Assembly (NCBI RefSeq): GCF_041734735.1
Contig: NC_134879.1
Coordinates: forward strand, 8,822,310 to 8,886,309
From: Babylonia areolata
Taxonomy: Eukaryota > Mollusca > Gastropoda > Neogastropoda > Buccinidae
Direction of reading: 5' to 3'
Length of the DNA stretch: 64,000 bases
Shown in pieces: positions 37,020 through 48,447 of the stretch; positions within the stretch are counted from its first letter, which is position 1, and each line of letters starts with the position of its first letter. The translations under genes and the position numbers were made by a program. The notes under the pieces were generated by a model, which saw only the letters and a list, made by a program, of their open reading frames with translations, did no database searches and was not told where the DNA came from.

Positions 37020-38265
37020 TGGTCAAACACAAAGGAACGCGTCGTTGATCAAAGTCACACAAAGGAACGCGTCGTTGATCAAAGTCACACAGAGGAACGC
37101 GTCTTTGATCAGTCACACAGAGGAACGCGTCGTTGATCAAAGTCACACAAAGGAACGCGCCGTTGATCAAAGTCACACAAAGGAACGTGTCGTTGATCAA
37201 AGTCACACAGAGGAACGGGTCGTTGATCAAAGTCACACAGAGGAACGCGTCGTTGATCAGTCACACAGAGGAACTGATCAAAGTCACACAAAGGAATACG
37301 TCATTGATCAAAGTCACACAAAGGAACGCGTCGTTGATCAAAGTCACGCAAAGAAAAGCGTTGTGATCAAAGTGACACAAAGGAACGTGTCGTTGATCAA
37401 AGTCACACAGAGGAACGCATCGTTGATCAAAGTCACACAGAGGAACGCGTTGTGATCAAAGTGACACAAAGGAACGTGTCGTTGATCAAAGTCACACAGA
37501 GGAACGCATCGTTGATCAAAGTCACACAGAGGAACGCGTCGTTGATCAAAGTCACACAAAGGAACGCGTCGTTGATCAAAGTCACACAGAGGAACGCATC
37601 GTTGATCAAAGTCACACAAAGGAACGCGTCGTTGATCAAAGTCACACAAAGGAACGTGTCGTTGATCAAAGTCACACAGAGGAACGCGTCGTTGATCAAA
37701 GTCACACAGAGGAACGCGTCGTTGATCAGTCACACAGAGGAACGCGTCGTTGATCAAAGTCACACAGAGGAACGCGTCGTTGATCAAAGTCACAGATAGG
37801 AACGCGTCGTTGATCAAAGTCACGCAAAGAAAAGCGTTGTGATCAAAGTCACACAAAGGAAAGCGTCGTTGATCAAAGTCACACAAAGGAACGCATCGTT
37901 GATCAAAGTCACACAGAGGAACGCGTCGTTGATCAAAGTCACACAGAGGAACGCGTCGTTGATCAAAGTCACAGATAGGAACGCGTCGTTGATCAAAGTC
38001 ACGCAAAGAAAAGCGTTGTGATCAAAGTGACACAAAACAACGCGTCTTTGATCAAAATGACACAAAGGAACTCGTCGTTGATCAAAGTCACAGAGAGGAA
38101 CGCGTAGTTGATCAAAGTCACACAAAGGAAGGTGTCGTTGATCAAAGTCACACAAAGGAAGGTGTCGTTGATCAAAGTCACACAAAGGAACGCGTTGTGA
38201 TCAAAGTCACACAAAGAAACGCGTCGTTGATAAGAGTCACTCAAAGGAACGCGTTGTGATCACAC
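37020..38265. repeat. 30-bp minisatellite (~41 copies) with TCF/LEF-like core
   Basis: The unit is 'gttgatcaaagtcacaca' plus 'gaggaacgcgtc'. Nearly every unit keeps ATCAAAG (TCF/LEF consensus WWCAAAG) and most keep ACGCGT. Some units are shortened ('gcgttgtgatcaaag'), giving blocks. The long open frames are a consequence of the 30-bp period. Confidence 0.93.
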
Positions 38266-38384
38266 AAAGTAAAGACGTTGAAAGACAGAGCCAAAGTGCA
38301 GCAACCAACAGGCTTCCGGCATTGAACAGATATGAAGATGCAGGTAACAGAACCAGTCCCGTTGAGCTACACATGATGGCTGTA

Positions 38385-38655
38385 CTGGTGACGGAGGAAG
38401 ATGGCAGGATGGTAAAGAAGACGCTCATCTGTGAATGCAGTGCCCGTGAGGGTCTGGGTTCGAATCCCGCTCTCGCCCTTTCTACCAAGTTTGACTGGAA
38501 AATCAAAGTGAGCGTCTAGTCGTTCGGATGAAATGATAAACCGATGTCCCGTGTGCAGCATGCACTTGGCACACTGAAAAAGAACCCATGGCAACACGAG
38601 TGTTGTCCTCTGGCAAAGCAGAAGAAATCTACTCTGGAAGACACACAGATGTAAT
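38385..38655 (+). mobile_element. tRNA-derived SINE, sense
   Basis: Head with 'ggatggtaaagaagacgc' and B box 'gggttcgaatcccgc', then core ('gcagcatgcacttggcac', 'agaacccatggcaac', 'ttgtcctctggcaa'). It stops before a full 3' tail. Confidence 0.8.
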
Positions 38656-39075
38656 TATTTGTATTTGTATTTGTATTCCTTTTTATCACAACAGATTTCT
38701 CTGTGTGAAATTCGGGCTGCTCTTTCCAGGGAGAGCGCGTCGCTACACTACAGCGCCACCCATTTTTTGTTGTTGTATTTATTTTTTCCTGCGTGCAGTT
38801 TTATTTGTTTTTCCTATCGAAGTGGATTTTTCTACAGAATTTTGCCAGGAACAACCCTTTTGTTGCCGTGGGTTCTTTTACGTGCGCTAAGTGCATGCTG
38901 CACACGGGACCTCGATTTATCGTCTCATCCGAATGACTAGCGTCCAGACCACCACTCAAGGTCTAGTGGAGGGGGAGAAAATATCGGCGGCTGAGCCGTG
39001 ATTCGAACCAGCGCCCTCAGATTCTCTCGCTTCCTAGGCGGATGCGTTACCTCTAGGCCATCACTCCACGCATAC
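38656..39075 (-). mobile_element. Full-length tRNA-derived SINE (type I tail), antisense
   Basis: In reverse: tail with (AAATAC)n-like repeats at 38657-38680, 'tctctgtgtgaaattcgg', 'gagagcgcgtcgctacac', core 'gaacaacccttttgttgc', then the B box in reverse ('tgattcgaaccagcg') and A box in reverse ('gttacctctaggccat'). It sits tail-to-tail with the sense copy at 38385-38655. Confidence 0.85.
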
Positions 39076-39575
39076 ATTCAAGGCCTGACTAGTGCACTGG
39101 GTTCTGCTGCAGTCAGGCATCTGGCTAGCAGATGCTGTGTAGCGTATATAGATTCGTGGGGTGGGTGGGTGCGGGTGTGTGCTGTTTATCTGGTTGTGGT
39201 TTTCCGCAATTTATCTTTATTCTTATCTGTCTATTATAATCAATGTGCAATATAGTAGGCTATGCTTATGATCATATTCAAAATAATGTTTCTTAATTCT
39301 TTCTGTTTTTACATTAAGAATACTAGTTATTACCTGCAGTGTGCGGATGTATGTATGAAACGGTGTATGTGATATTTTTCACATTTGTGTCTTCGTAATA
39401 TTCGTAAAAGCTGTTGTTGAGACTTTTAAAGTTATGGTCCCCAAGTTGTTTACTTGTCTATGTTGTGATAATGCACCTGACCAAATTTCTCCAGTTGGAG
39501 ATAATAAAGTTATTCTTATTCTTATTCTTGTCCCAACACAGTGACGCCATCCTTGAGAAACTGAAGACTGAAACT
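39076..39575 (+). mobile_element. SINE type II tail split by a LINE/SINE 3' end
   Basis: The first part (39076-39150) carries 'caaggcctgactagtg' and 'atgctgtgtagcgtatata'. The matching end ('cagtgacgccatccttgaga', 'aactgaagactgaaac') resumes at 39538. Between them lies about 390 bp ending in 'tctccagttggagataata' and a (TTATTC)n tail, a typical non-LTR 3' end. This is one element inserted into another. Confidence 0.65.
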
Positions 39576-39589
39576 TTTATTGTTTACAC

Positions 39590-39965
39590 AGTAACGTGGA
39601 AGTACTATTGTGTAATTGTTACCTCTCAGGACATGATATGAATGTGTTTCATGTGTGAAGGTTCATACAGTGTAGTTGTTACCTCTCAGGACATGATGTG
39701 AATGTGTTTCATATGTGAAGGTTCATACAGTGTAGTTGTTACCTCTCAGGACATGATGTGAATGTGTTTGATATGTGAAGGTTCATACAGTGTAGTTGTT
39801 ACCTCTCAAGACATGATGTGAATGTGTTTGATATGTGAAGGTTCATACAGTGTAATTGTTACCTCTCAGGACATGATGTGAATGTGTTTGATGTGTGAAG
39901 GTTCATACAGTGTAGTTGTTACCTTTCAGAACATGACGTGAATGTGAATTTCACGTGTGAAGACA
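39590..39965. repeat. 60-bp minisatellite (6 copies)
   Basis: The unit contains 'tgttacctctcaggacatga', 'tgtgaatgtgtttgatatg' and 'tgaaggttcatacagtgta'. Confidence 0.93.
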
Positions 39966-40182
39966 CGGTGTGATTGTTACCTGTCCCGGAAGAAGAAAAC
40001 ACGAGAGGAGGTCATTTCCTGCCGCCTCTTCTCACTCATCCTTTGTTTGAAAAAAACCCCCACAAAAAACAACCCCACACACACGCCGAAAAAGAGCAGC
40101 TGGCATCATCACACAGTTCTGCTGATGAATAAATAAAGGGAGACAGGAACAAACATCAGACCCACAGAACTAACGCAAAGGA

Positions 40183-40184
40183 AA

Positions 40185-40225
<41 letters not shown>

Positions 40226-40242
40226 CACACACACACACACAC

Positions 40243-40320
<78 letters not shown>
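40183..40320. repeat. CA microsatellite
   Basis: (CA)n with a few CG steps, about 135 bp. Confidence 0.95.
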
Positions 40321-40321
<1 letters not shown>

Positions 40322-40799
40322 TACAACAAAAACAAAACAAAAACAAAAAAACCGTGCGTTATAATATCAGCACATTCCTTGTTTTCAGCTGTCGACAAAG
40401 TCCGGGTTTGGTGTATGTGATGCACGTGGGAATGATCAGCAGTGAAACCAGTATCACCTGCACATGATCACCATGCTTAACGCATTCAGAGAAATGATCA
40501 CAGTGATTGTTCTCTTTTTCTCTTTCTTTTGTGTCACCTTCGCAGCAAACTGAACAAACTCGATGGATCGAGTTGTCAACGGAAAAAGATGTTGTTGACA
40601 GAAAACCTTCATCCGTCTTCGTTTTGCACGTGCAATAGAGTACATCTTGTAATCGGCTTCTTCCGTGTGTACTTGTGTTCTCCACAAAAACAAAGGGACT
40701 TCAGCATTTTTTTTCTTGAAGCCGGAAATAACTGTTCCCTGTGCCTTTTTCTTTTTTCTTTCTCTTTTCTGCTTATGTTGGCCCAGTTCTCATGTGCAC

Positions 40800-40857
<58 letters not shown>

Positions 40858-41515
40858 AGGCGGGGGGTGATGGGTGGGGGTGCCAAACCATCTCAACGAT
40901 CCCACTGTTCATCCACCCCACCCACCCCCTCCCCACATACACCCGTTTCCATCCCATGTAAAATGAACAACAGACCACAGTGTCTTCACCTTTAATTCAT
41001 CTCAGGTTTTCAATGATGACACATTCCATGCATGATGACAGATCACAATGTTTTTTCCATGACGACACGCAAACCAATGATCTGAGTTGTTTTCGTTCAG
41101 CACGACAGCAAGTGATCAACGCTCATGGTCGGTCAAAGTGTTTCCCGCTTTTCCAACAGAGAAAAAAGAAAAGTATTGAATGAATATGCCTATCATCTGA
41201 AACAAGCACTTGTCAGTTTTGCCAGCAGAGGAAACAAGAAAGTATTGAATGAATACTATCATGATCTGAAACGACCATTTATCAGTTTCACAGTGACTTT
41301 AACACGTCTTGTCGTGTCGTTGTCTCCTTATTAATTTATCCTAAAATAGTTTGTCACATAAAAATCTTGTTTCAATGTGCTTCAACAGACAGACCGTGAA
41401 GTCGTGTTTCGTAGAATCAAAATTGACAACTCGTCAGGCGCAATTTCCCGCAACGACGATTCATCGAAGCGTCAACAAATTGGAACGAAAATATCATTAT
41501 GATTTTCGATTTGTG
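40321..41515. other. Unique intergenic sequence with a TG tract
   Basis: (TG)n at 40803-40857. A degenerate duplication lies near 41150-41265 ('agaaaagtattgaatgaata', then 'agaaagtattgaatgaata'). No gene recognised. Confidence 0.5.
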
Positions 41516-41630
41516 TTCGTACCTTGTTATGTACCCCCCCCCCCCCACCCCCCTACCCCATGCCCCGATATCCCTTGTGACCCCGGTACACTTGGTTATT
41601 ACTCTATTCTATTCTATTCTGAACTGTGAT
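41516..41630 (+). mobile_element. 3' tail of a non-LTR element
   Basis: 'cgatatcccttgtgacccc', 'ggtacacttggttatta' and a (CTATT)n tail. This is the usual 3' end of a truncated LINE or its SINE. Confidence 0.45.
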
Positions 41631-41714
41631 GAATTCTGCACAAACGTGTACTGACATGCTTTCCCCCACTTCTTGCTTTCTGAGCTTATCACTCTGAGTT
41701 TTCTGAGCTCCCTT

Positions 41715-41835
41715 CGAGTTTATTGAGCCTCTCACTTTGAGCCTCTCCCTCCGAATTTTCTGAGCCTCTCCCTCCGAGTTTTCTGAGCCTTTTCTGAGCC
41801 TCTCCCTCCGAGTTTTCTGAGCCTCTCCCTCCGCA
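41715..41835. repeat. ~23-bp tandem repeat (5 copies)
   Basis: The unit is 'gcctctccctccgagttttc' plus 'tga'. Confidence 0.85.
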
Positions 41836-42059
41836 CCATTCTTACTCGAAAACCTTCACTTGGTCCGCTCATGACGGAACGAACTGCGACACCATTTCCA
41901 GTATGTCGCCTCTTTGTCAAATCGCGGCGGTGGGGATAAAAGTCATTGAAACCACTGTTCATACTGCTGCCTCTCGTTGACAAGACTCCACAACGTTTTT
42001 CACGAGATTTTAATGAATCTTCAGCCTATAATGCTTCAAAGGAAAATGAACAACAAAAT

Positions 42060-42380
42060 GGACATAAAAGGAGCGATAACAACATAGAGGTATCAGTGAC
42101 ATAACATACCATCTGCGAGACAGCATAGGTATAATGGTATAAAACATGTGACATACTATTTGTACGACAACATTGACTTTATGGTATCAATGATGTAACG
42201 AGCTATCTGCACAACAAGACAGGTATAATGGTATCAAACATGTAACAATGTTTGCACGACAACATCGACTCAATGGTATCGATGACGTAAAAAACTGCAC
42301 AACAATTCAAACATCATGGTATCAGTGACATAAGATACTGTTTGCACGAAAACATAGACATCATAGTAGCAAAGACTGAA
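42060..42380. repeat. Degenerate ~60-bp tandem repeat
   Basis: Diverged copies with 'ggtatcagtgacataaca' and 'gcacgacaacat'. Unique sequence follows to 42780. Confidence 0.65.
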
Positions 42381-42784
42381 CTTATTAGCAATGCACCGCG
42401 GCTGTAGTGCAGGCGTACTTTTGACAGTGTGTATAACAGTATGCCGTCACAATGAAAGCGCTAACATTCATCACTTCTCTCTAAGTATTTTATTTCTTAT
42501 TGTTCTTTACCAGTATCTCCATATGTCAAAAATATGCAAAGCAAATATCGTCATAAAAAAACATGTTTTGGGAGTTTTCTTTTTCCAAGCGGTTCTGCTA
42601 TATATTGCTGCTGAAACAAACATCGCCTCGCTGATAAATACTTCTCGTTATTTTTTTAATAGGTTGTGTTATCCACTGTGCATTGTCGCCGCCGTTAAAA
42701 CACACACAGACAGTATCATGTGTACGTATCGATTGTCCAAACAGTTCTCTTAGGTACTGTATACCGTCACTAGAACAAATGTCC

Positions 42785-43440
42785 ACTTTTCCAACAGTTC
42801 TATTAATATAATGTACAAGTATCGTGCCGAAAAACTATTATCCATTTATCAGACAGTTTTGTTATGAACTATACATTACCATGTCAAAAAACAAGTCTCC
42901 ACCTTTCAACCGCTCTGTTACAGGTTGTGTGCCACCATCCCCCCCTTCTCCCCAAACAAAGTCTCCACCTTTCAACCGCTCTGTTACAGATTGTGTACCA
43001 CCACCCCCCCTTCTCCCCAAACAAACAAAGCTTCACTTTCCAACCGTTCTCTAGCGGAATGTCATGCCCAAAACAAAATTTAATCACCACTGTCCAACCA
43101 TACTGTTACAAAATGCCATGCCAAAAAACAAATCTCCACTTTCCAATCATTCTGTTACAAAATGCCATGCCAAAAAACAAATCTCCACTTTCCAATCATT
43201 CTGTTACAAAATGCCATGCCAAAAGACAAATCTCCGCTTTTCAACCATGCTGTCACAGAAAGTCAAGGCAAAATAACAAATTTCCACTTACCAACCATTC
43301 TGTTTCTATGTATTGCCAACCCCCCCCCCCAACCCCCCCCAACCCCCAAAACAAACAAACAAAAAACAAACAAACCGACAACAGAAAAACAACAACGAAA
43401 CACAACAAAAATACACATCTCCACTTTCCAACCATTCTGT
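42785..43440. repeat. ~48-65-bp degenerate minisatellite (~10 copies)
   Basis: Copies contain 'ctttccaatcattctgtta' and 'caaaatgccatgccaaaa'. One subfamily carries C-rich inserts. It runs to within about 120 bp of the stop codon of the minus-strand gene. Confidence 0.85.
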
Positions 43441-43561
43441 TACAACATGTACACCACCACCATCACCACTGGCTGTGATGGAACCCCTCTCCTCCCTCCA
43501 CCCCCCCCCCCCACCCCAACCACCCAACCTGCCCCCCGACCCCCCACCCCTCCCATGTCTC

Positions 43562-43837
43562 TCAGAAGCAGGCAAACCAGGTGATGTTGGCCGAGGGAGC
43601 CCTCTCGTCGTACAGCCTGTCGTCCTTGCCCACGTACCAGGCGGACATGCGGACAGTGCCCTCCGAGCTGATCATGAGGTACCAGTGGAAGGCGTTGGTC
43701 TGCAGCTCATACTCGTCAGGCTGCAGGGCCTTTTTGTCGCTGATGTGGTTCATGGCCTGGGCGTACACCACGTTGAGGTCGGGGTCCGCCCGCACGTTGT
43801 CCGCCTCCGTCAGGAAGTCCCCGGACCGCTCGTCCAG
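43562..43837 (-). CDS. Four-repeat protein exon 8 (terminal)
   Basis: Codons 425-515 and TGA, fourth repeat: ADNVRADPDLNVVYAQAMNH, FHWYLMISSEGTVRMSAWY. Acceptor ctccaccag|. C-runs on the plus strand (G-runs in the transcript) follow the stop. Confidence 0.85.
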   Translation of the reverse strand: MDERSGDFLTEADNVRADPDLNVVYAQAMNHISDKKALQPDEYELQTNAFHWYLMISSEGTVRMSAWYVGKDDRLYDERAPSANITWFACF

Positions 43838-43924
43838 CTGGTGGAGCCCACCGCCATCAGATGGTTAGTGTGCTTGTCGTAGGACAAGCATTAGTTGTTT
43901 TGGCGTGTGTTTTTCTTCCCCTAC

Positions 43925-43982
<58 letters not shown>

Positions 43983-46900
43983 GACTAGAGGCTCTATATA
44001 TAATGTAATATTGTGTAGTGTAGACCCTGTTTCAGGGCGGGGACTGGATGAAAAAAAAGCGCGCCAGTGCTTAACTATTGTCCTCGAAAATAAATTATTT
44101 TGTCTTGTCTTCTCTCTCTCCCCTCTCTCTCTCTTCTCTTCCTTCACACCTTTCTCCTTTCCACCCTCCTCCTCCCAGCCCCAAGCACCTCAAGGTAATA
44201 ATGCATACCTTTTCTAAGGCGTGGTTACCAGTACAAATGCTGCTCAAAGCGCCTGAAAAGCAAACTTAACTTTAAAAAGAATCGTAAAAATTCTTGTTTC
44301 GACAAATCACTCAATTTCTTCACACATAAAAATCGATACTTGGAGGAGGTTGCTGCAATTGCTTCCCCCTCCTCCCCCTCCCATTGTAAAGACCCTTATT
44401 CCTTCTCCTCCCGTGCTAATTCCATCCAGCCCTGACATGGCTCTTCGCGGTCGGCTTAGCCACAAGCAACTGATTTGATCCCGCCCTAACAACATCCTCA
44501 GGCTGATGGAAGTAAATGCTGCACATCCACCCTGTTACCAAACACCCTTCTCCTCTCCCCTCAACCCCCCGCCCCCCTCCCCGCCACCCATGCCACCCGC
44601 CCACCCCGCATTCATGCTGCTCATAAATGCTGCACATCCACCCTGTTACCAAAAACCCTTCTCCTCTCCCCTCAACCCCCCCCCCCCTCCGCCACTTATG
44701 CCACCTGCCCCCCACCCGGCACTGACCCCCAGGTTAGTGTAAATGCTGCACATCCATCCTGCTGCTACCCACCCGGCACTGACCCCCAGGTTAGTGTAAA
44801 TGCTGCACATCCATCCTGCTGCTACCCACCCGGCACTGACCCCCAGTTAGTGTAAATGCTGCACATCCATTCTGCAGCTACCCACCCGGCACTGATCCCA
44901 GGTGAGTGTAAATGCTGCACATCCAACCTGCTGCTACCCTCCCGGCACTGATCCCAGGTTAGTGTAAATGCTGCACATCCATCCCGCTGCTACCCACCCG
45001 GCACTGACCCCCAGGTTAGTGTAAATGCTGCACATCCATCCTGCTGCTACCCACCCGGCACTGACCCCCAGTTAGTGTAAATGCTGCACATCCAACCTGC
45101 TGCTACCCTCCCGGCACTGACCCCCAGGTTAGTGTAAATGCTGCACATCCATCCTGCTGCTACCCAAACGCCAACTGTCCTAAAACCCTCTTGGCCCAGA
45201 GAGTAAGGGTGTAACTGGGGCAAGGCTTCTGTAAAGAAATTCTGGCCCAGATAGTCTGAAAAACAGCTGGCTCATCTGCTGTTGTGATGGTCATAGTCGG
45301 ACACGACAGACTTGGATACACCCTCCTACCAAGCACCCCTCCCCTCCCCTCTCCATCCCCCTCCCCCCTTGCCACCCGCCTGCCACCCGCCCACCCGGCA
45401 CTGACCCCGAGGTTGATGCGGATGGAGGCGCCCTGTTCCACGGCCTCCCTCAGCAGGTTGGGGTTTCCCTCCACGATCCGTCCCTGGTCCTCCGTCTTGA
45501 GCAGAGCCCGCCAGGGCCGGGTGTCGGCACTCCACGTCATGGCCTTGCTTTCCTCGCCCCTCTTGCCGGACGACTGCCCGATGCCGTACTCGTAGCTCCG
45601 CACTGTGCCTGGAGTGCACACACACCGAGGAGAAGTGTAAATGAACTGGTGTTCACCCACCCACACACCAAGGATAAGTTTAAATGAGCGCGCTTTCATG
45701 TTCATACCTGGTGCGGAAACGCGCTCTCATGTTCATACTTGGTGCAGAAACGTGCTTTCATGTTCATACTTGGTGCAGAAACGCGCTCTCATGTTCATAC
45801 TTGGTGTAGAAACACGCTTTCATGTTCATACTTGGTGCAGAAACGCGCTTTCATGTTTATACCTGATGCAGAAACACGCTCTCATGTTCATACCTGGTGC
45901 AGAAACGCGCTCTCTCATGTTCATACCTGGTGCAGAAACGCGCTCTCATGTTCATACCTGGTGCAGAAACGCGCTCTCATGTTCATACCTGGTGCAGAAA
46001 CGCGCTCTCATGTTCATACCTGGTGCAGAAACGCGCTCTCTCATGTTCATACTTGGTGTAGAAACGCGCTCTCTCATGTTCATGCTTGTTGTACACACCC
46101 ACCAAGGACACGTTTGAATGTGGATTGTTAGCCAAGTGTTCGCGGAGGAAACGAGAGAATCTGACCGCACTGGTTCGAATCCCACGGTCGTCAGTATTTT
46201 CTCCCCCTCCACATAGACCTTGAGTGGTGGTCTGGACGTTAGTCATTCGGATGGGACGATAAACCGAGGTCCCGTGTGCAACATGCACTTAGCGCACGTA
46301 ATAGAACCCACGGCGACAAAAGGTTTGTCCCTGGCAAAATTATGTAGAAAAATTCACTTCGATAGAGGAAAAAAACAATAACCAAACCTGCAGGCAGGAA
46401 AGAATACAAAAAAATGGGTGGCGCTCTCAGTACAGCGCTTTCCCTGGGGAGAGCAGCCCGAATTTCACACACAGAAATCTGTTGTGACAAAAGAGTAATA
46501 CAATACAATACAATACAATAAATGAACGCGCGCTCTCATGTCCATAACTGGTGTATACACCCACCAGTGGTAAGTTTAAAAGAACCCGCGCTGTCACACG
46601 TTCATATTTGGTTTACACACACACCAAGGATTAGTTTAAATGAACGTGTGCTCTCGTGTTCATGTTTGGTTTACACACACACCAAGGATTAGTTTAAATG
46701 AACGTGTGCTCTCGTGTTCATGTTTGGTTTACACACCCACCAAGGATGTTTAAATGAACGCGTGCTCTCATGTTCATAACTGGTGCACCGTCCCACCAAG
46801 GGTATGTTTAAATGAATGCACAGTCTCATGTTCATACTTGGTTTACACACCGACCGAAGATACGTTGAAACGAACGTGCGCTCTCATGTTCATACCTGGC

Positions 46901-47158
46901 GCACACAACCACCAACATTGATTTCTCAACAAACCTTACGTATTCAGTCACCACGAAGGATTGGTTTTGATAAATGTTATTTAATAAAGAAAGGAATGAC
47001 TACAATATATAGTTTATTCTTTTCCTTATTCTAAAGAAAACATATACGTTTATTTATATCTAATGATGCTGAAGGGTTGAGTAAACTTGATGCATTGATC
47101 AAATGATTTTCATTCAACAACAGAGAGGAAGAACATTTTGAGGACTTTGCACCGCGGA

Positions 47159-47207
<49 letters not shown>

Positions 47208-48356
47208 CGTGTGTGTGTGTGAGGGAGAGAGAAAGAGTGAGGTGGTGTCTGGGGGGAGCACACACGAGCCGCCCTAATTTTCTGTGATCATTAGGTGTGG
47301 AGCTGATGGCAATTGATGTCACTTTTAAAAAACTCCATGCGTTTACCAAATTCTTCTATTTGAAGCCAATAAAGTGACTGGAGTCTTCGGTCCTGAAGAA
47401 GAATAGAGGTCAACAACCCCACTTGTCATTTTCAAAACGACAAGAGCAGCAGGAGAGGGTATACATCTTAAACCCGTCAAAGACAGCACCTGAGGATTAG
47501 CTTCGGTCGTTTGTTATACAAGTCTGTCACGGCCCAAGATTCTCTTCCGCGTGAAACTCGTCACATGTCCCGGAAATGGTAGGACTAACCCACAGCATGA
47601 CTCATCCTGACCTGTACAAACTCACACTTCGCAATAATAGCAGGACTGTCCACAGTTTGATTCAACCTGACCTGTACAAACTCACACTTCGCAATAATAG
47701 CAGGACTGTCCACAGTTTGATTCAACCTGACCTGTACAAACTCACACTTCGCAATAATAGCAGGACTGTCCACAGTTTGATTCAACCTGACCTGTACAAA
47801 CTCACACTTCGCAATAATAGCAGAACTGTCCACAGTTTGATTCAACCTGACCTGTACAAACTCACACGTCACAGTCGTAGCAGGACTGTCCACAGCATGA
47901 CTCATCCTGACCTGTACAAACTCACACGTCACAGTAGTAGCAGGACTGTCCACAGCATGACTCATCCTGACCTGTACAAACTAACTCTCTTCACAGGGGC
48001 CGTCGTGGCAGAATGGAAGAGGCGTTAGACTTGTGACCCAGTGATCATCAGCGATCAGTGCTCCCGGCCCCGTTTCGGCAAGTTGTGTCTCTGGTAAAGG
48101 TATCTCGACTGTCCTCACTCTACCCAGGTGTGGATAGGTACCTGACTTCAGCTGGGGAAGGTTACGACGGCGGAAGGAGCGGACTGGGCCCCGCCTTTCA
48201 ATGCCGAGTGTTGAACACGGTGATTATGACTCCATCTGCCCCGACAGCCGTACAGGGATACGGGACCTTTAATCTTTAACTCCTTCAGGAACACTCCCAC
48301 CCCACCCCACTCCGGACTAAAACTAGCTCTTTTCGTTAAAATCATTTTTTTTGCGT

Positions 48357-48447
<91 letters not shown>

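Noticed and set aside
36952-38244. Open frames with a ten-residue period, such as the LINDAFLCVT repeat
   Set aside because: Result of the 30-bp array, open on both strands.
37020-38265. CRISPR-like regular repeats
   Set aside because: No unique spacers between units, no cas genes and a eukaryotic context; it is a minisatellite.
38656-39075. tRNA gene signal (A and B boxes)
   Set aside because: The boxes belong to the tRNA-like head of a SINE; no cloverleaf with a proper acceptor stem is evident. The same holds for 4300, 38385, 46131 and 53580.
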